A DNA stretch of 64,000 nt from Fibrobacterota bacterium (lineage in GTDB: Bacteria > Fibrobacterota > Fibrobacteria > UBA11236), in contig CANKII010000003.1 of the NCBI GenBank assembly GCA_947482115.1, forward strand, positions 186,001 to 250,000. The letters are read 5' to 3'. The notes under the pieces are model-generated. The model saw only the letters and a list, made by a program, of their open reading frames with translations. It searched no databases and had not been told where the DNA came from. Positions 20,047 to 28,802 of this stretch are shown piece by piece (within the stretch, counting starts at the first letter, position 1; every line of letters starts with the position of its first letter). Both the position numbers and the translations under genes were made by a program.

Positions 20047-21984
20047 ATGATACACAACAAGTATTCGTGGGCCGTTGGGTTGGCGCTGCTGACCGGCTTG
20101 CTCGGATGCCAGAAACAGCAGATGGATGACGCCGCACAGAAGGTTTATGTTGCACCGGGCAAGTACGATGAATTGTACGGATTTTTCTCCGGGGGCTTCA
20201 GCGGCCAGATTGCGGTGTACGGCATTCCTTCCGGTCGTTTGCTCAAGGTGATTCCCGTGTTCTCGCAAAATCCGGAGAACGGCTACGGTTATTCCGAGGA
20301 AACCAAGCCGCTGCTCAATACCAGCTTCGGTTTCATCCCCTGGGATGATGCCCATCACGTGCAGATTTCCCAGACGAACGGCGAAGTGGACGGACGCTAT
20401 GTGTTCATCAATGGGAACAACACGCCGCGCATTGCGCGCATCGATCTTAAAACCTTTGAAACCGTGGAGACCATTGAGATTCCCAACAGCTCGGGAAACC
20501 ACAGTTCCCCCTTCGTGACCGAAAATACCGAATATCTGGTGGCGGGAACGCGCTTCTCGGTTCCGATTCCACAGGCCAGCGTGGCCATCAAGGAATACGA
20601 AAAAAAATTCAAGGCCGCGCAGAGCTTTGTGTCCGTGGATAAAACAACAGGGCGCATGGCCGTGGCTTTTCAGATTCTGCTGCCGGGTTTTGATTATGAC
20701 AAGGCGCATTGCGGCAAGGGCCCTTCCAAGGATTGGGCTTTCATGTCTTCCTACAACACCGAACAAGCCCACAGCCTGCTTGAGGTGAACGCTTCGCAAA
20801 AGGACAAGGACTTCATCGTCGCCATCAACTGGAAGAAGGCGGAGGAGTATGCGGCCGCCGGCAAGGCGCATGAAGTGGATGGTGTTCACTACAACAATTA
20901 TCTCGACGAAAAAACACAGACGGCTTCCAGCGAAGTGCGCAAGAAGGTGAAAATGCTCATCCCTAGCGAATGTCCGGGAATGGTGTACTACCTGCCGACA
21001 CCCAAATCCCCTCACGGAGTGGATGTCGATCCCACCGGAGAATATATCGTTGCGGGCGGCAAACTCGCCTCGGTGATTCCCGTGCACAGTTTCACCAAGA
21101 TGATGAAGGCCATTGAGAACAAGGCCTTTGACGGCGAAGTCGAGGGAATTCCCATTCTCAAATATGATCAGGTGATAGCGGGTGAAGTGCAAAAGCCGGG
21201 CCTGGGCCCCCTTCATACGGAATTCGACGGCAAGGGATACGCCTACACGTCTTTCTTCATCAGCTCTGAAATCGTGAAGTGGAAGCTGGGAACATGGGAA
21301 ATCGTGGATCGCATTCCGGTTTATTATTCGATAGGCCATTTGATGGTTCCCATGGGTGACACCAAGAAGCCCTACGGCAAGTATGTGATTGCATTGAACA
21401 AGATCACCAAGGATCGCTATCTGCCTACGGGCCCCGAGCTCGCCCAGTCCGCGCAACTCATCGACATCAGCGGTCCCAAGATGAAAATGCTGTTGGACTT
21501 TCCCACCATCGGCGAGCCGCATTACGCCCAGGCCATGCCGGCGGAAAAAATCATGGCGCAGAGCGTGAAGATTTACAAGCTTGCGGATAATCAAAACCCT
21601 TACGCAGTTAAAAGCGAGAAGGACACCAAGATCGTTCGTAATGGAAAGCGTTTGGACGTTTACCTGACCACCATCCGAAGTCACCTTGTACCCGACAACA
21701 TCGAAGGCGTAGAGTTGGGAGACACGGTGTATTTTCATGTCACCAATCTGGAACAGGACTGGGACACACCGCACGGATTCGCGATTATCGGCAACAACAA
21801 TGCCGAATTGCTCGTCATGCCGGGACAGACGCGCACGCTCAAATGGGTGGTGAATCGCATTGGCATCATGCCCATGTACTGCAGCGATTTCTGCTCGGCC
21901 TTGCATCAGGAAATGCAGGGGTACGTTCGCGTATCCGCACCGGCTGAAAAGGTGCCTCTCACTTACGGCACGAATACCCCTTAA
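20047..21984 (+). CDS. nosZ: Nitrous oxide reductase, clade II (lipoprotein/Sec type)
   Basis: Reduces N2O to N2. The 645-residue precursor starts at ATG 20047 (MIHNKYSWAVG) with AAAAGGAG upstream. It has a lipobox-like signal (GLLGC), not the twin-arginine signal of clade I. The seven-bladed propeller carries the CuZ histidines: DDAHH, EQAHS, SPHGVD, PLHTEF, IGHLMVP and GEPHYAQ. The C-terminal cupredoxin has the CuA motif C612-x3-C616-x3-H620-x2-M623 (MYCSDFCSALHQEM). It is followed by nosB/L, nosD, nosF and nosY, a standard clade II arrangement. Confidence 0.97.
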   Translation: MIHNKYSWAVGLALLTGLLGCQKQQMDDAAQKVYVAPGKYDELYGFFSGGFSGQIAVYGIPSGRLLKVIPVFSQNPENGYGYSEETKPLLNTSFGFIPWDDAHHVQISQTNGEVDGRYVFINGNNTPRIARIDLKTFETVETIEIPNSSGNHSSPFVTENTEYLVAGTRFSVPIPQASVAIKEYEKKFKAAQSFVSVDKTTGRMAVAFQILLPGFDYDKAHCGKGPSKDWAFMSSYNTEQAHSLLEVNASQKDKDFIVAINWKKAEEYAAAGKAHEVDGVHYNNYLDEKTQTASSEVRKKVKMLIPSECPGMVYYLPTPKSPHGVDVDPTGEYIVAGGKLASVIPVHSFTKMMKAIENKAFDGEVEGIPILKYDQVIAGEVQKPGLGPLHTEFDGKGYAYTSFFISSEIVKWKLGTWEIVDRIPVYYSIGHLMVPMGDTKKPYGKYVIALNKITKDRYLPTGPELAQSAQLIDISGPKMKMLLDFPTIGEPHYAQAMPAEKIMAQSVKIYKLADNQNPYAVKSEKDTKIVRNGKRLDVYLTTIRSHLVPDNIEGVELGDTVYFHVTNLEQDWDTPHGFAIIGNNNAELLVMPGQTRTLKWVVNRIGIMPMYCSDFCSALHQEMQGYVRVSAPAEKVPLTYGTNTP

Positions 21985-22016
21985 GAAACCGAACTGCGAA
22001 ACAGAAAGGCCAAGCC

Positions 22017-23084
22017 ATGTTTCTCATTTCATCCCAAGGCAGCGTTGCTGGCAAGGATGTCCGGAGCGCACGGCGCACGGCATCCCTGCTGCTTCTAGGC
22101 GCGGCGGGTTTGCTCGCCGCATCCCTTCTCTTTCCCATGTGGCATATCAGGCTGGGCGCTCCACAATACCCGGAGGGGCTGGGCATGTACATCTGGCCCA
22201 ACGGCATTCAGGGCCAGAGTCCCAATGATTTGGACATCATCAACGAATTGAATCATTACATCGGAATGAAAAAAATCATGCCGGATCAAATCCCCGAACT
22301 CCGTTTGATTCCGAAGTTGATGTGGCTCTTCACCGGATTAACCCTGTTGATTGCCCTCTGGCCTCGCCGTTGGCTGGTGGCGGGTTTGCTGGCCGCTTTT
22401 AGTGGCGCAGGGATGCTCGGGATTTGGGATTTTTGGAGTTGGGAATACGACTATGGGCATCACCTGGATCCGCATGCCGCGATCATTATTCCGGGCATGA
22501 GCTATCAACCTCCGTTGATTGGCACGGCGCATCTGCTCAACTTCACCTCATACTCGTGGCCGGCTTTGGGAGCCTGGCTGATGTTTGGAAGCGGTGCATT
22601 GATGGCTGCGTCCGTTTGGATCCTGTGGTTCCGCCGTGTAGGGGCGAGGCATGCCTCGCCCCTACACGGCGGAATTGCCCTTTCCTTGATTTCCGCCTTG
22701 GGTTTGACAGCTTGTAATCCAGGTCACGTGCCGTTGGAATACGGCAGCGATGCCTGCCATTTCTGTAAAATGACCCTGGTGCAAACGAGTTTCGGCGCGG
22801 AGAGGATCACGGCCAAGGGCAAGGTGTACAAGTTCGATTCCATGGAATGCCTGCTGGGAAGTTTGAAAACCGAAAACGCGACAGGAGATCACTTTTACGC
22901 CATCGACTTCAATCATCCGGGCAATCTGATCCCGGTTGAAAACCTGACTTATCTGAGAAGTGCAAACTTGAAAAGTCCCATGGGTGCCGGTCTTTCAGCC
23001 TTTGCTAGCACAGATTCGGCCAGGACTTATCAAGCGCGATTCGGCGGGGATCTGGTGACTTTTGATGAATTGCGAAAATCGTAA
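22017..23084 (+). CDS. nosL: NosB-like membrane protein fused to NosL copper chaperone
   Basis: 355 residues in two parts. Residues 1 to about 205 form a four-helix membrane protein in the place where clade II clusters carry nosB. Residues about 218-355 are NosL: a hydrophobic signal-like segment with lipobox ISALGLTAC, then the copper motif CHFCKM and FDSMECLLG. They are joined by VGARHASPLHGG, encoded by a perfect 46-bp palindrome (22629-22674). An even number of helices before the join would leave the fifth crossing correctly oriented to put NosL in the periplasm. Signal peptidase II could still cut at the internal lipobox. NosL supplies copper for NosZ maturation. Confidence 0.85.
   Translation: MFLISSQGSVAGKDVRSARRTASLLLLGAAGLLAASLLFPMWHIRLGAPQYPEGLGMYIWPNGIQGQSPNDLDIINELNHYIGMKKIMPDQIPELRLIPKLMWLFTGLTLLIALWPRRWLVAGLLAAFSGAGMLGIWDFWSWEYDYGHHLDPHAAIIIPGMSYQPPLIGTAHLLNFTSYSWPALGAWLMFGSGALMAASVWILWFRRVGARHASPLHGGIALSLISALGLTACNPGHVPLEYGSDACHFCKMTLVQTSFGAERITAKGKVYKFDSMECLLGSLKTENATGDHFYAIDFNHPGNLIPVENLTYLRSANLKSPMGAGLSAFASTDSARTYQARFGGDLVTFDELRKS
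22629..22674. repeat. Perfect 46-bp palindrome inside the NosB/NosL fusion
   Basis: The two 23-base halves are exact reverse complements. The core is GTAGGGGCGAGGC-ATGCC and its complement, the form of a palindromic repeat seen across many environmental genomes. It stays in frame, encoding VGARHASPLHGG, exactly between two domains that are separate genes elsewhere. Confidence 0.9.
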
Positions 23085-24357
23085 ACGGCCCTTCGGTCTT
23101 TGCGTTTTCATAGCGCTTCCATTCCTTTTAACGATCAATACGGGATGGGGCAAACCGCCGTTAAAACATTCAAGCGTTCTCGAAGTGGGTTCCGCACAAG
23201 CTCTTAAAACCTTGCGGGAAGCCCTCGCTGTTGCGGATTCCGGAGATGTGCTGCGCGTTCATCCCGGAACCTATCCCGAAACGGGTCTGGTCGTTTCAAA
23301 ACCGTTGACATTGCGCGGCATCGGAAAACCCGTCCTGGATGCGCACGGCCTTGGCGCCTTGCTTGTCATCACGGCGAATGACGTTCACGTCACCGGATTC
23401 GTCTTTAAAAACGTGGGCATAAGTTATGTTCGCGATCAAGCCGCGCTGGGATTTGTCAATGCCCGCGACGTTCGCATCGACTCCAACCGCTTCGACCACA
23501 ACTTTTTTTCCATTTACGGTGCCCGTTCCAGCGGTGCGTTCATCGAAAACAATGACATCACCGGACTGTATGGGCATGAAGTCGCGAACGGCAACGGCAT
23601 CCATCTCTGGCAATGCGACAGCATGACTGTGCGCGGAAACCATGTTCGCGGGCATCGCGACGGAATTTATCTCGAGTTCACCGGGAATTCCGATGTGACG
23701 AACAACCTCGCCGAGGGGAACATCCGCTATGGACTGCATTTCATGTTCAGCAACGGCAGTCGTTACGCGGCAAACGTGTTTCGCAACAACGGTTCGGGCG
23801 TGGCCGTGATGTACTCCAACAAAATCCGCATGGAGGACAACCGTTTCGAACGCAATTGGGGCAGCGCCGCTTACGGCCTGCTTTGCAAAGGCATCGAAGA
23901 CAGCGAGGTGCGCCGGAACGTCTTTGAGGAAAACACCGTCGGAATTTTTCAGGAGGGTTTGTCGCGCGTTCATTTCGAGGGAAACGCCTTCATCCGCAAT
24001 GGCTGGGCCATCAGGATACTGGCCGACTGTGACGATAATCTTTATGAAGGAAACCGTTTCGCCGGCAATACCTTCGATGTGTCCTATAACTCCTCCATGC
24101 ACAACTCCAACGTCTTTCGCGGCAATTCGTGGGACAAATACCGGGGTTATGATCTCAACCACGACGGCCGGGGGGACATTCCCTACCGGCCGGTGGAACT
24201 GCAATCCTCTTTGATGGACCATTATCCTGAAGCCCTCGCGCTGATGCGCAGTCATTTTCTAACCCTGCTGAACCTGCTGGAAAAACAATTTCCGGTGCTT
24301 GCGCCAAAAAGTTTGGAGGATGACTCCCCCCTGTTTCCTCCCAAGGCTGGCTCATGA
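23065..24357 (+). CDS. nosD: NosD periplasmic beta-helix protein
   Basis: About 430 residues with a signal peptide (LCVFIALPFLLTINTGWG) and a right-handed parallel beta-helix of CASH/NosD type, seen as repeated N-containing turns: FIENNDITGLYG, VRGNHVRGHRDGIYL, DVTNNLAEGNIRYGLHF. NosD works with the NosFY ABC transporter to assemble the CuZ sulfide-copper centre of NosZ. I use the ATG at 23065 (a TTG precedes it), overlapping the NosL end by 20 bp. It is coupled to nosF by an ATGA overlap. Confidence 0.95.
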   Translation: MNCENRKRPFGLCVFIALPFLLTINTGWGKPPLKHSSVLEVGSAQALKTLREALAVADSGDVLRVHPGTYPETGLVVSKPLTLRGIGKPVLDAHGLGALLVITANDVHVTGFVFKNVGISYVRDQAALGFVNARDVRIDSNRFDHNFFSIYGARSSGAFIENNDITGLYGHEVANGNGIHLWQCDSMTVRGNHVRGHRDGIYLEFTGNSDVTNNLAEGNIRYGLHFMFSNGSRYAANVFRNNGSGVAVMYSNKIRMEDNRFERNWGSAAYGLLCKGIEDSEVRRNVFEENTVGIFQEGLSRVHFEGNAFIRNGWAIRILADCDDNLYEGNRFAGNTFDVSYNSSMHNSNVFRGNSWDKYRGYDLNHDGRGDIPYRPVELQSSLMDHYPEALALMRSHFLTLLNLLEKQFPVLAPKSLEDDSPLFPPKAGS

Positions 24358-25082
24358 CTCTTCCCATCCGAATCGATGGCCTGTGCAAATCCTATGGGCG
24401 CAAATCCGTTCTTCAAGGACTGGATCTCCGCTGCGAACCCGGCACGGTGACCGCCGTGTTGGGCTCAAATGGCAGCGGAAAGTCGACGCTCATCCGATGC
24501 GTGCTGGGTTTGAATGTTCCCGAAACCGGAACCATCAAAGTGTTCGGGGAAAGCGTTTCGGCAAGTCCCGCCTATCGTCGCCATATCGGCTACATGCCAC
24601 AACATCCGAGCTTTCCGGAAAACCTCACCGTTCACGAAATCTTGCAACTGGTGTCGCGAACACGGAACGTGGCTCCCGATTTCAATCACTGTGCCTCGTT
24701 GCAGGTGGAAGCTTATCTGGGTCAGCGTTGGAAAACACTTTCCGGTGGCATGAAGCAGCGCGTCAACGCCTTTCTGGCCATGGCTTTCAATCCTTCCATT
24801 CTGATTCTGGACGAACCCACGGCCAGTCTGGATCCGGCTTCGCGCATCAAATTCATGGAACTCGTGAAGGCGGAAAAACAGCGGGGCAAGACATTGTTGT
24901 TCAGCACTCATTTGCTTGAAGACATTCGCGAAGTCGCGGATTACCTCGTGTTCCTTCGCAATGGAAAGGCACACCGCGTCTCCATGCAGAGAATGATGGA
25001 GAGTCCAAATTCCTTGAATCCCCATGCGTTTGAACAGGCGGTTGCGGTCTGTCTCGAAGAACCTGCTCCGAGAGGCGCATGA
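24354..25082 (+). CDS. nosF: NosF ABC transporter ATPase
   Basis: 242-residue ATP-binding subunit that energises the NosFY transporter in CuZ assembly. Walker A is LGSNGSGKSTLI, the signature is LSGGMKQRV, and Walker B is ILILDEPTASLDP, followed by the switch His in FSTHLLED. The Q-loop lies in YMPQHPSF. The start overlaps nosD and the end overlaps nosY, each by 4 bp. Confidence 0.95.
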   Translation: MTLPIRIDGLCKSYGRKSVLQGLDLRCEPGTVTAVLGSNGSGKSTLIRCVLGLNVPETGTIKVFGESVSASPAYRRHIGYMPQHPSFPENLTVHEILQLVSRTRNVAPDFNHCASLQVEAYLGQRWKTLSGGMKQRVNAFLAMAFNPSILILDEPTASLDPASRIKFMELVKAEKQRGKTLLFSTHLLEDIREVADYLVFLRNGKAHRVSMQRMMESPNSLNPHAFEQAVAVCLEEPAPRGA

Positions 25083-25867
25083 AGATGGGCCAGATATTCC
25101 GCTATTGTTTCTGGGATTTGTTGCGCAGCCGTTTCATCCTCGCCTATTTCGGATTTTTTCTGGCCGGGTCGATGGGCATATTCCGCTTTAGTCCCAGCGC
25201 TTCGGCAGCCTTCGGCGCCCTGCTCAGTGCGGTGATTTTGCTGGCGCCCCTGTGTTGTCAGATTTACGGCACCTTGTATTTCTACCAGTCGCGCGGCTTT
25301 CACGAACTGATGTTTGCGCAGCCCATCGGACGCATTCCCTTGTGTCTCGGGCAATTCCTTGCGTTGAGCGCGGCATTAGGTCTGGCTTTCCTGATGGCAG
25401 TCGGCATTCCCATGGCCGCTTATGGATTTTCAGCGGGCGGTGATGTGCGTTTGTTGATGGTGTTTGTGGGTGGCGGACTTCTTCTCCATTTCATCTTCCT
25501 TGCGCTGGCATTTCTGGTGGCGGTATCGGTGGAGGATCGACTGCGCGGTTTTTCCACCAGCCTCGTGATCTGGCTGACGCTGGTGTTCGGGTATGATGCG
25601 CTTGTGATGGCGCTGGTGATGAAGTTCTCGGATTATCCGCTGGAGACACCGGTCCTTGCCGCCATGCTTTTAAACCCGGTGGATCTGGAGCGCGTGCTGG
25701 TGTTGATGCATCTGGATTCCGCCGCGCTTTTGGGATACACGGGCGCCTCCTTTCAAAAATTCTTCGGCACGGTGTTGGGAACATGGGTGTCGCTGGGAGC
25801 CTTGTTGATGTGGATTATCGCACCGTTACTTTTGTTCCTGCGCAAATTGACCCGCAAAGATTGGTGA
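25079..25867 (+). CDS. nosY: NosY ABC transporter permease
   Basis: 262-residue membrane protein with six predicted helices and the short amphipathic N-terminus (IFRYCFWDLLRSRFILAYF) typical of NosY permeases. GFHELMFAQPIGR is the conserved cytoplasmic loop that contacts the ATPase, and LLNPVDLERV is another family stretch. Last gene of the nos operon. It converges with the radical SAM gene 10 bp further on, with no obvious terminator between. Confidence 0.93.
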   Translation: MKMGQIFRYCFWDLLRSRFILAYFGFFLAGSMGIFRFSPSASAAFGALLSAVILLAPLCCQIYGTLYFYQSRGFHELMFAQPIGRIPLCLGQFLALSAALGLAFLMAVGIPMAAYGFSAGGDVRLLMVFVGGGLLLHFIFLALAFLVAVSVEDRLRGFSTSLVIWLTLVFGYDALVMALVMKFSDYPLETPVLAAMLLNPVDLERVLVLMHLDSAALLGYTGASFQKFFGTVLGTWVSLGALLMWIIAPLLLFLRKLTRKDW

Positions 25868-25877
25868 CCGGTAAAAC

Positions 25878-26789
25878 CTAAACCAAAAACCCCTGACGGC
25901 TTCCCCGCCGTTGGAATTCTTTCTTCATCGCATTGAGCACACCCGCCTTGTCCCGGCACCACTGAGGTGCAACCAGCATTTCCGGCGGCGCATCGGCTGT
26001 GAAACGCTGCACGCCCACGGAAGCCGGAACCCGTTCCAAAAAATCCACCAGACCCTCGATGTATTCCCCACATTCCAAAGGATTGTACTCTCCGCGCGCA
26101 TGCTGCGAAGCCAGCACCGTTCCCTTCACCACATGGAGCGGATGAATTTTAACGGAATGATAGGACCATTGGTTTAGAGACGATGCAGTGTGTCGATAAT
26201 GCCCGGAGGATTCACCGGGAAGTCCGAGAATCACGTGAACACAAAGATCAAACCCGCGACCCGAGCAGAGATCCATGGCCCGCGCGAAATCGTCGAAGGT
26301 GTGCAAACGATTGACCCGATGCAACGTTTCATCGAACGAGGATTGCAACCCCAATTCCAACGTCAGGAAAAACTTTTTCCCCAACTCTTCCAACAGATCC
26401 ACCACCTCGGCATTGATGCAGTCAGGACGGGTGGAAATGGAAATCCCCACAACTTCCGGATGCGACATCGCCTGCAAGTACAGATCCCGCAGGCGTGGAA
26501 TGGATGCGTAGGTTCCTGAAAACGTCTGGAAGTAGGCGATGAAACGTTCGGTCCGGCATTTTACCTTGAAATAAGATATGCCCTGATCCAATTGATTTAA
26601 AATGGGAACGCTCCGGCTTCCCGCCACCGGGGAAAAACTGCGGTTATCGCAATACGTGCAGCCACCACGACCCTTGCTGCCATCCAGATTGGGACAAGTG
26701 AACCCGCCGTTCAGCGCAACCTTGCGAACACGGATTCCCGCAAACCCCCTGTCTCTCAATATTTGAGCATAGGGAGTATAGACGTTCAC
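25878..26789 (-). CDS. Radical SAM protein, YhcC/TIGR01212-like
   Basis: 303 residues. The radical SAM cluster is unusually spaced: Cys in GGFTCPNLDGSKGRG, then CTYC (CPN...GGCTYCDN), as in the YhcC family. Other marks are GISISTRPDCI, LELGLQSSFDETL, DLCVHVILGLPGES and VKIHPLHVVKGT. The substrate is not established for the family in general. It is the last gene of the cytochrome c maturation operon, 7 bp after the small membrane protein, though a functional link to heme chemistry is only positional. Confidence 0.9.
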   Translation of the reverse strand: MNVYTPYAQILRDRGFAGIRVRKVALNGGFTCPNLDGSKGRGGCTYCDNRSFSPVAGSRSVPILNQLDQGISYFKVKCRTERFIAYFQTFSGTYASIPRLRDLYLQAMSHPEVVGISISTRPDCINAEVVDLLEELGKKFFLTLELGLQSSFDETLHRVNRLHTFDDFARAMDLCSGRGFDLCVHVILGLPGESSGHYRHTASSLNQWSYHSVKIHPLHVVKGTVLASQHARGEYNPLECGEYIEGLVDFLERVPASVGVQRFTADAPPEMLVAPQWCRDKAGVLNAMKKEFQRRGSRQGFLV

Positions 26790-26796
26790 AAAACCA

Positions 26797-26910
26797 TCAC
26801 ACCTTTGCGTTCATTCGCAGCACCATGATGAAACAGGATGCTCCGAAAAAAATGACGGATGCGGCCGGCCAGAATATCAAGCCTGCATTTTGGAAGATTT
26901 CATTTATCAT
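26797..26910 (-). CDS. Small single-helix membrane protein
   Basis: 37 residues: MINEIFQNAG, a hydrophobic helix (LIFWPAASVIFFGASCFIMV), then a basic tail LRMNAKV. AAAAAAGGAG precedes tandem ATGs (26913 and 26910). The second has the better spacing. It lies 14 bp after ccsA and before the radical SAM gene. Size and topology recall CcmD or CcoQ-type accessory subunits, but it is too short to assign. Confidence 0.6.
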   Translation of the reverse strand: MINEIFQNAGLIFWPAASVIFFGASCFIMVLRMNAKV

Positions 26911-26924
26911 CATCAACTCCTTTT

Positions 26925-28802
26925 TTAATATCCACGCCGGTACGAGGTTTTTTTCTGAACCCAGAAAAGGACAGCGATCAGAAACACCACCTCCGAGATG
27001 ACATACGCCATGAGGGAATTCGCCACGCCGGAAGTGAAACCGTAAGAGTGTAATCCCACGCCCAGCAAATTGATGCCGAACCAGGCCATCATCACCACGA
27101 TGATTCCCAATACCGAACCCGCCGCCATTCCAAGAGGCCCAATCATTTTCCCCAGCTTGGCATGGAAAAGAAGGCTTCCCCACAGAACGATGATCAGTGC
27201 GCCATTTTCCTTCGGATCCCAACCCCAAAATCTTCCCCAGCTTTGATCGGCCCAGACGCCGCCCAGAACGGTGCCAATGAAGGAGAACAACAATCCGAAA
27301 GCCATCACGCCATAAATCATTTTTGCCAGCGAATCCAGCTTTTCCACGTCATGGCGGTTGATCATCGCCTGAAGCAGATAAATGTGTCCGATGACTCCTG
27401 CCACGCAAAATCCGGAATAACCGAGGCTGATGGTGATCACATGCGTCGTCAGCCAGAAATTGGAGTTTAGCACCGCGACCAGAACACCGATGGTGTCTCC
27501 GTCGGTGTTGTAGCGCGAGGAAAGCAGCAGAACTGCAAGCGCCGTGATGGAGCCTCCCAAAATTCCCATGCCTTTTTTGGTGAACCATTCCAAAGTCAAT
27601 CCCAACATGGCGCCCATCCAGGCCACGAAGACGAAAGTCTCGAACAAATTGGTGATGGGAGGCCTGCCGGTGATGGACATTCTCAGGCCGATGCCAGCCG
27701 CATGCAACAAGGCCCCGGAACCCAATAACAAAACGCCGAGGGGATACAGCCATCTTCGCATGAACAAAAGCCCCAGCAATGAGGCCATCATCGCAAGGCC
27801 GTATAAAAGCTCGGCGCGATAAAAGGCGTCCAGCCCGTTGTAAATCAATTCCAGTTTTATTTTCCCGGGGCTGTAAACATGCCCGCCTTTTTCCCGGACA
27901 TACGCATTGAATTGAACAGCGGCATTGTTGAATGCCTCCGGATTTTTTTCCCGGTAAGCTGTGGCCATGTCCACAAGTTTCTGCACCGCCTTTTTTGAAT
28001 CCGCATCCAGATTCGCCGAAGGAATTCTGTTCCACGGGCTCAGCCACATCTCCCCTTCCCGATTCCCGGGAGGCAAAATATGAATGGGATAATTTTGATA
28101 ATTCTCGCTCCAGCTTTGGAAGTTTTGCACCACGTGAAAAGCGGCGGCCTCCAACGCCGTCCAGTCACTTGTGTTTTTGTTCATGGCCGGCGCGGCAATG
28201 GCCATGAGAGCCGACATTTTCCCCCGGATGTCCCAATAGCTGTATGGCTTGGATTGTACCGGCAGCCCGATGCCGGCGCTCAGCGCGGAATCGGTGATTC
28301 GGAAATCGGAATTGGGAGTGCAAAAGAGAAAACTGTTCATCACCCCCACATACTGGCTCATGTTGCTCGCAAGGCGGACAAGTTCGGTCTCCACCGGTGT
28401 ACGGCTCTTCTCATCGATTTTCATGGCCGCTTCCGACAATTCCGAAAGCTTGCTGAGCACGGGTCCCAAATCCGTGAAGCTGTAGTGATTCGTTTTATCG
28501 GGTTCAATTCCCAAACCGTAGGCCACATCGACATTGTTAATTCGGAATATCCTGTCGTCCATGCTGGCTTTGGGATCGAACACGATCCCCGCAAGCCATT
28601 CAATGGCCGACTTTTCCTTGTAAGTGCTTTTCGAGCTGATTTGCAAAAGGAGCGAACGGGCGTAGGTATCCAGCGGTTTGACCCTTCCGCCGTCCATGAC
28701 GGCCATCGCCTTGAATTCGCGAAAGTCGAAATGATTCGAAGGGGAGGAAATTCCCAAACCGGTGGAGAGCGCCAGCGTGGTGATGAGCGTTTTCAAAAAC
28801 AT
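26925..28802 (-). CDS. ccsA: Cytochrome c maturation protein CcsA (system II), long form
   Basis: 625 residues. A signal-bearing soluble N-terminal region of about 330 residues (AVMDGGRVKPLDTYARSLL) precedes a CcsA membrane core. The core has the heme-handling WWD-type motif (GGVWADQSWGRFWGWDPKEN) and likely heme-ligand His residues in LLHAAGIG, TTHVITISLG, LLFHAKLG and GVGLHSYGF. CcsA with ResB exports heme and attaches it to CxxCH motifs. The extended N-terminus resembles fused ResB/CcsA-type proteins seen in Bacteroidota-like lineages. The window encodes at least eight c-type cytochromes that need it. Confidence 0.93.
   Translation of the reverse strand: MFLKTLITTLALSTGLGISSPSNHFDFREFKAMAVMDGGRVKPLDTYARSLLLQISSKSTYKEKSAIEWLAGIVFDPKASMDDRIFRINNVDVAYGLGIEPDKTNHYSFTDLGPVLSKLSELSEAAMKIDEKSRTPVETELVRLASNMSQYVGVMNSFLFCTPNSDFRITDSALSAGIGLPVQSKPYSYWDIRGKMSALMAIAAPAMNKNTSDWTALEAAAFHVVQNFQSWSENYQNYPIHILPPGNREGEMWLSPWNRIPSANLDADSKKAVQKLVDMATAYREKNPEAFNNAAVQFNAYVREKGGHVYSPGKIKLELIYNGLDAFYRAELLYGLAMMASLLGLLFMRRWLYPLGVLLLGSGALLHAAGIGLRMSITGRPPITNLFETFVFVAWMGAMLGLTLEWFTKKGMGILGGSITALAVLLLSSRYNTDGDTIGVLVAVLNSNFWLTTHVITISLGYSGFCVAGVIGHIYLLQAMINRHDVEKLDSLAKMIYGVMAFGLLFSFIGTVLGGVWADQSWGRFWGWDPKENGALIIVLWGSLLFHAKLGKMIGPLGMAAGSVLGIIVVMMAWFGINLLGVGLHSYGFTSGVANSLMAYVISEVVFLIAVLFWVQKKTSYRRGY

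Noticed and set aside
19933-21906. Open frame of 657 codons on the minus strand opposite nosZ
   Set aside because: It mirrors nosZ codon structure, has a His-rich composition without domains or ribosome binding site, and nosZ on the plus strand is unambiguous.
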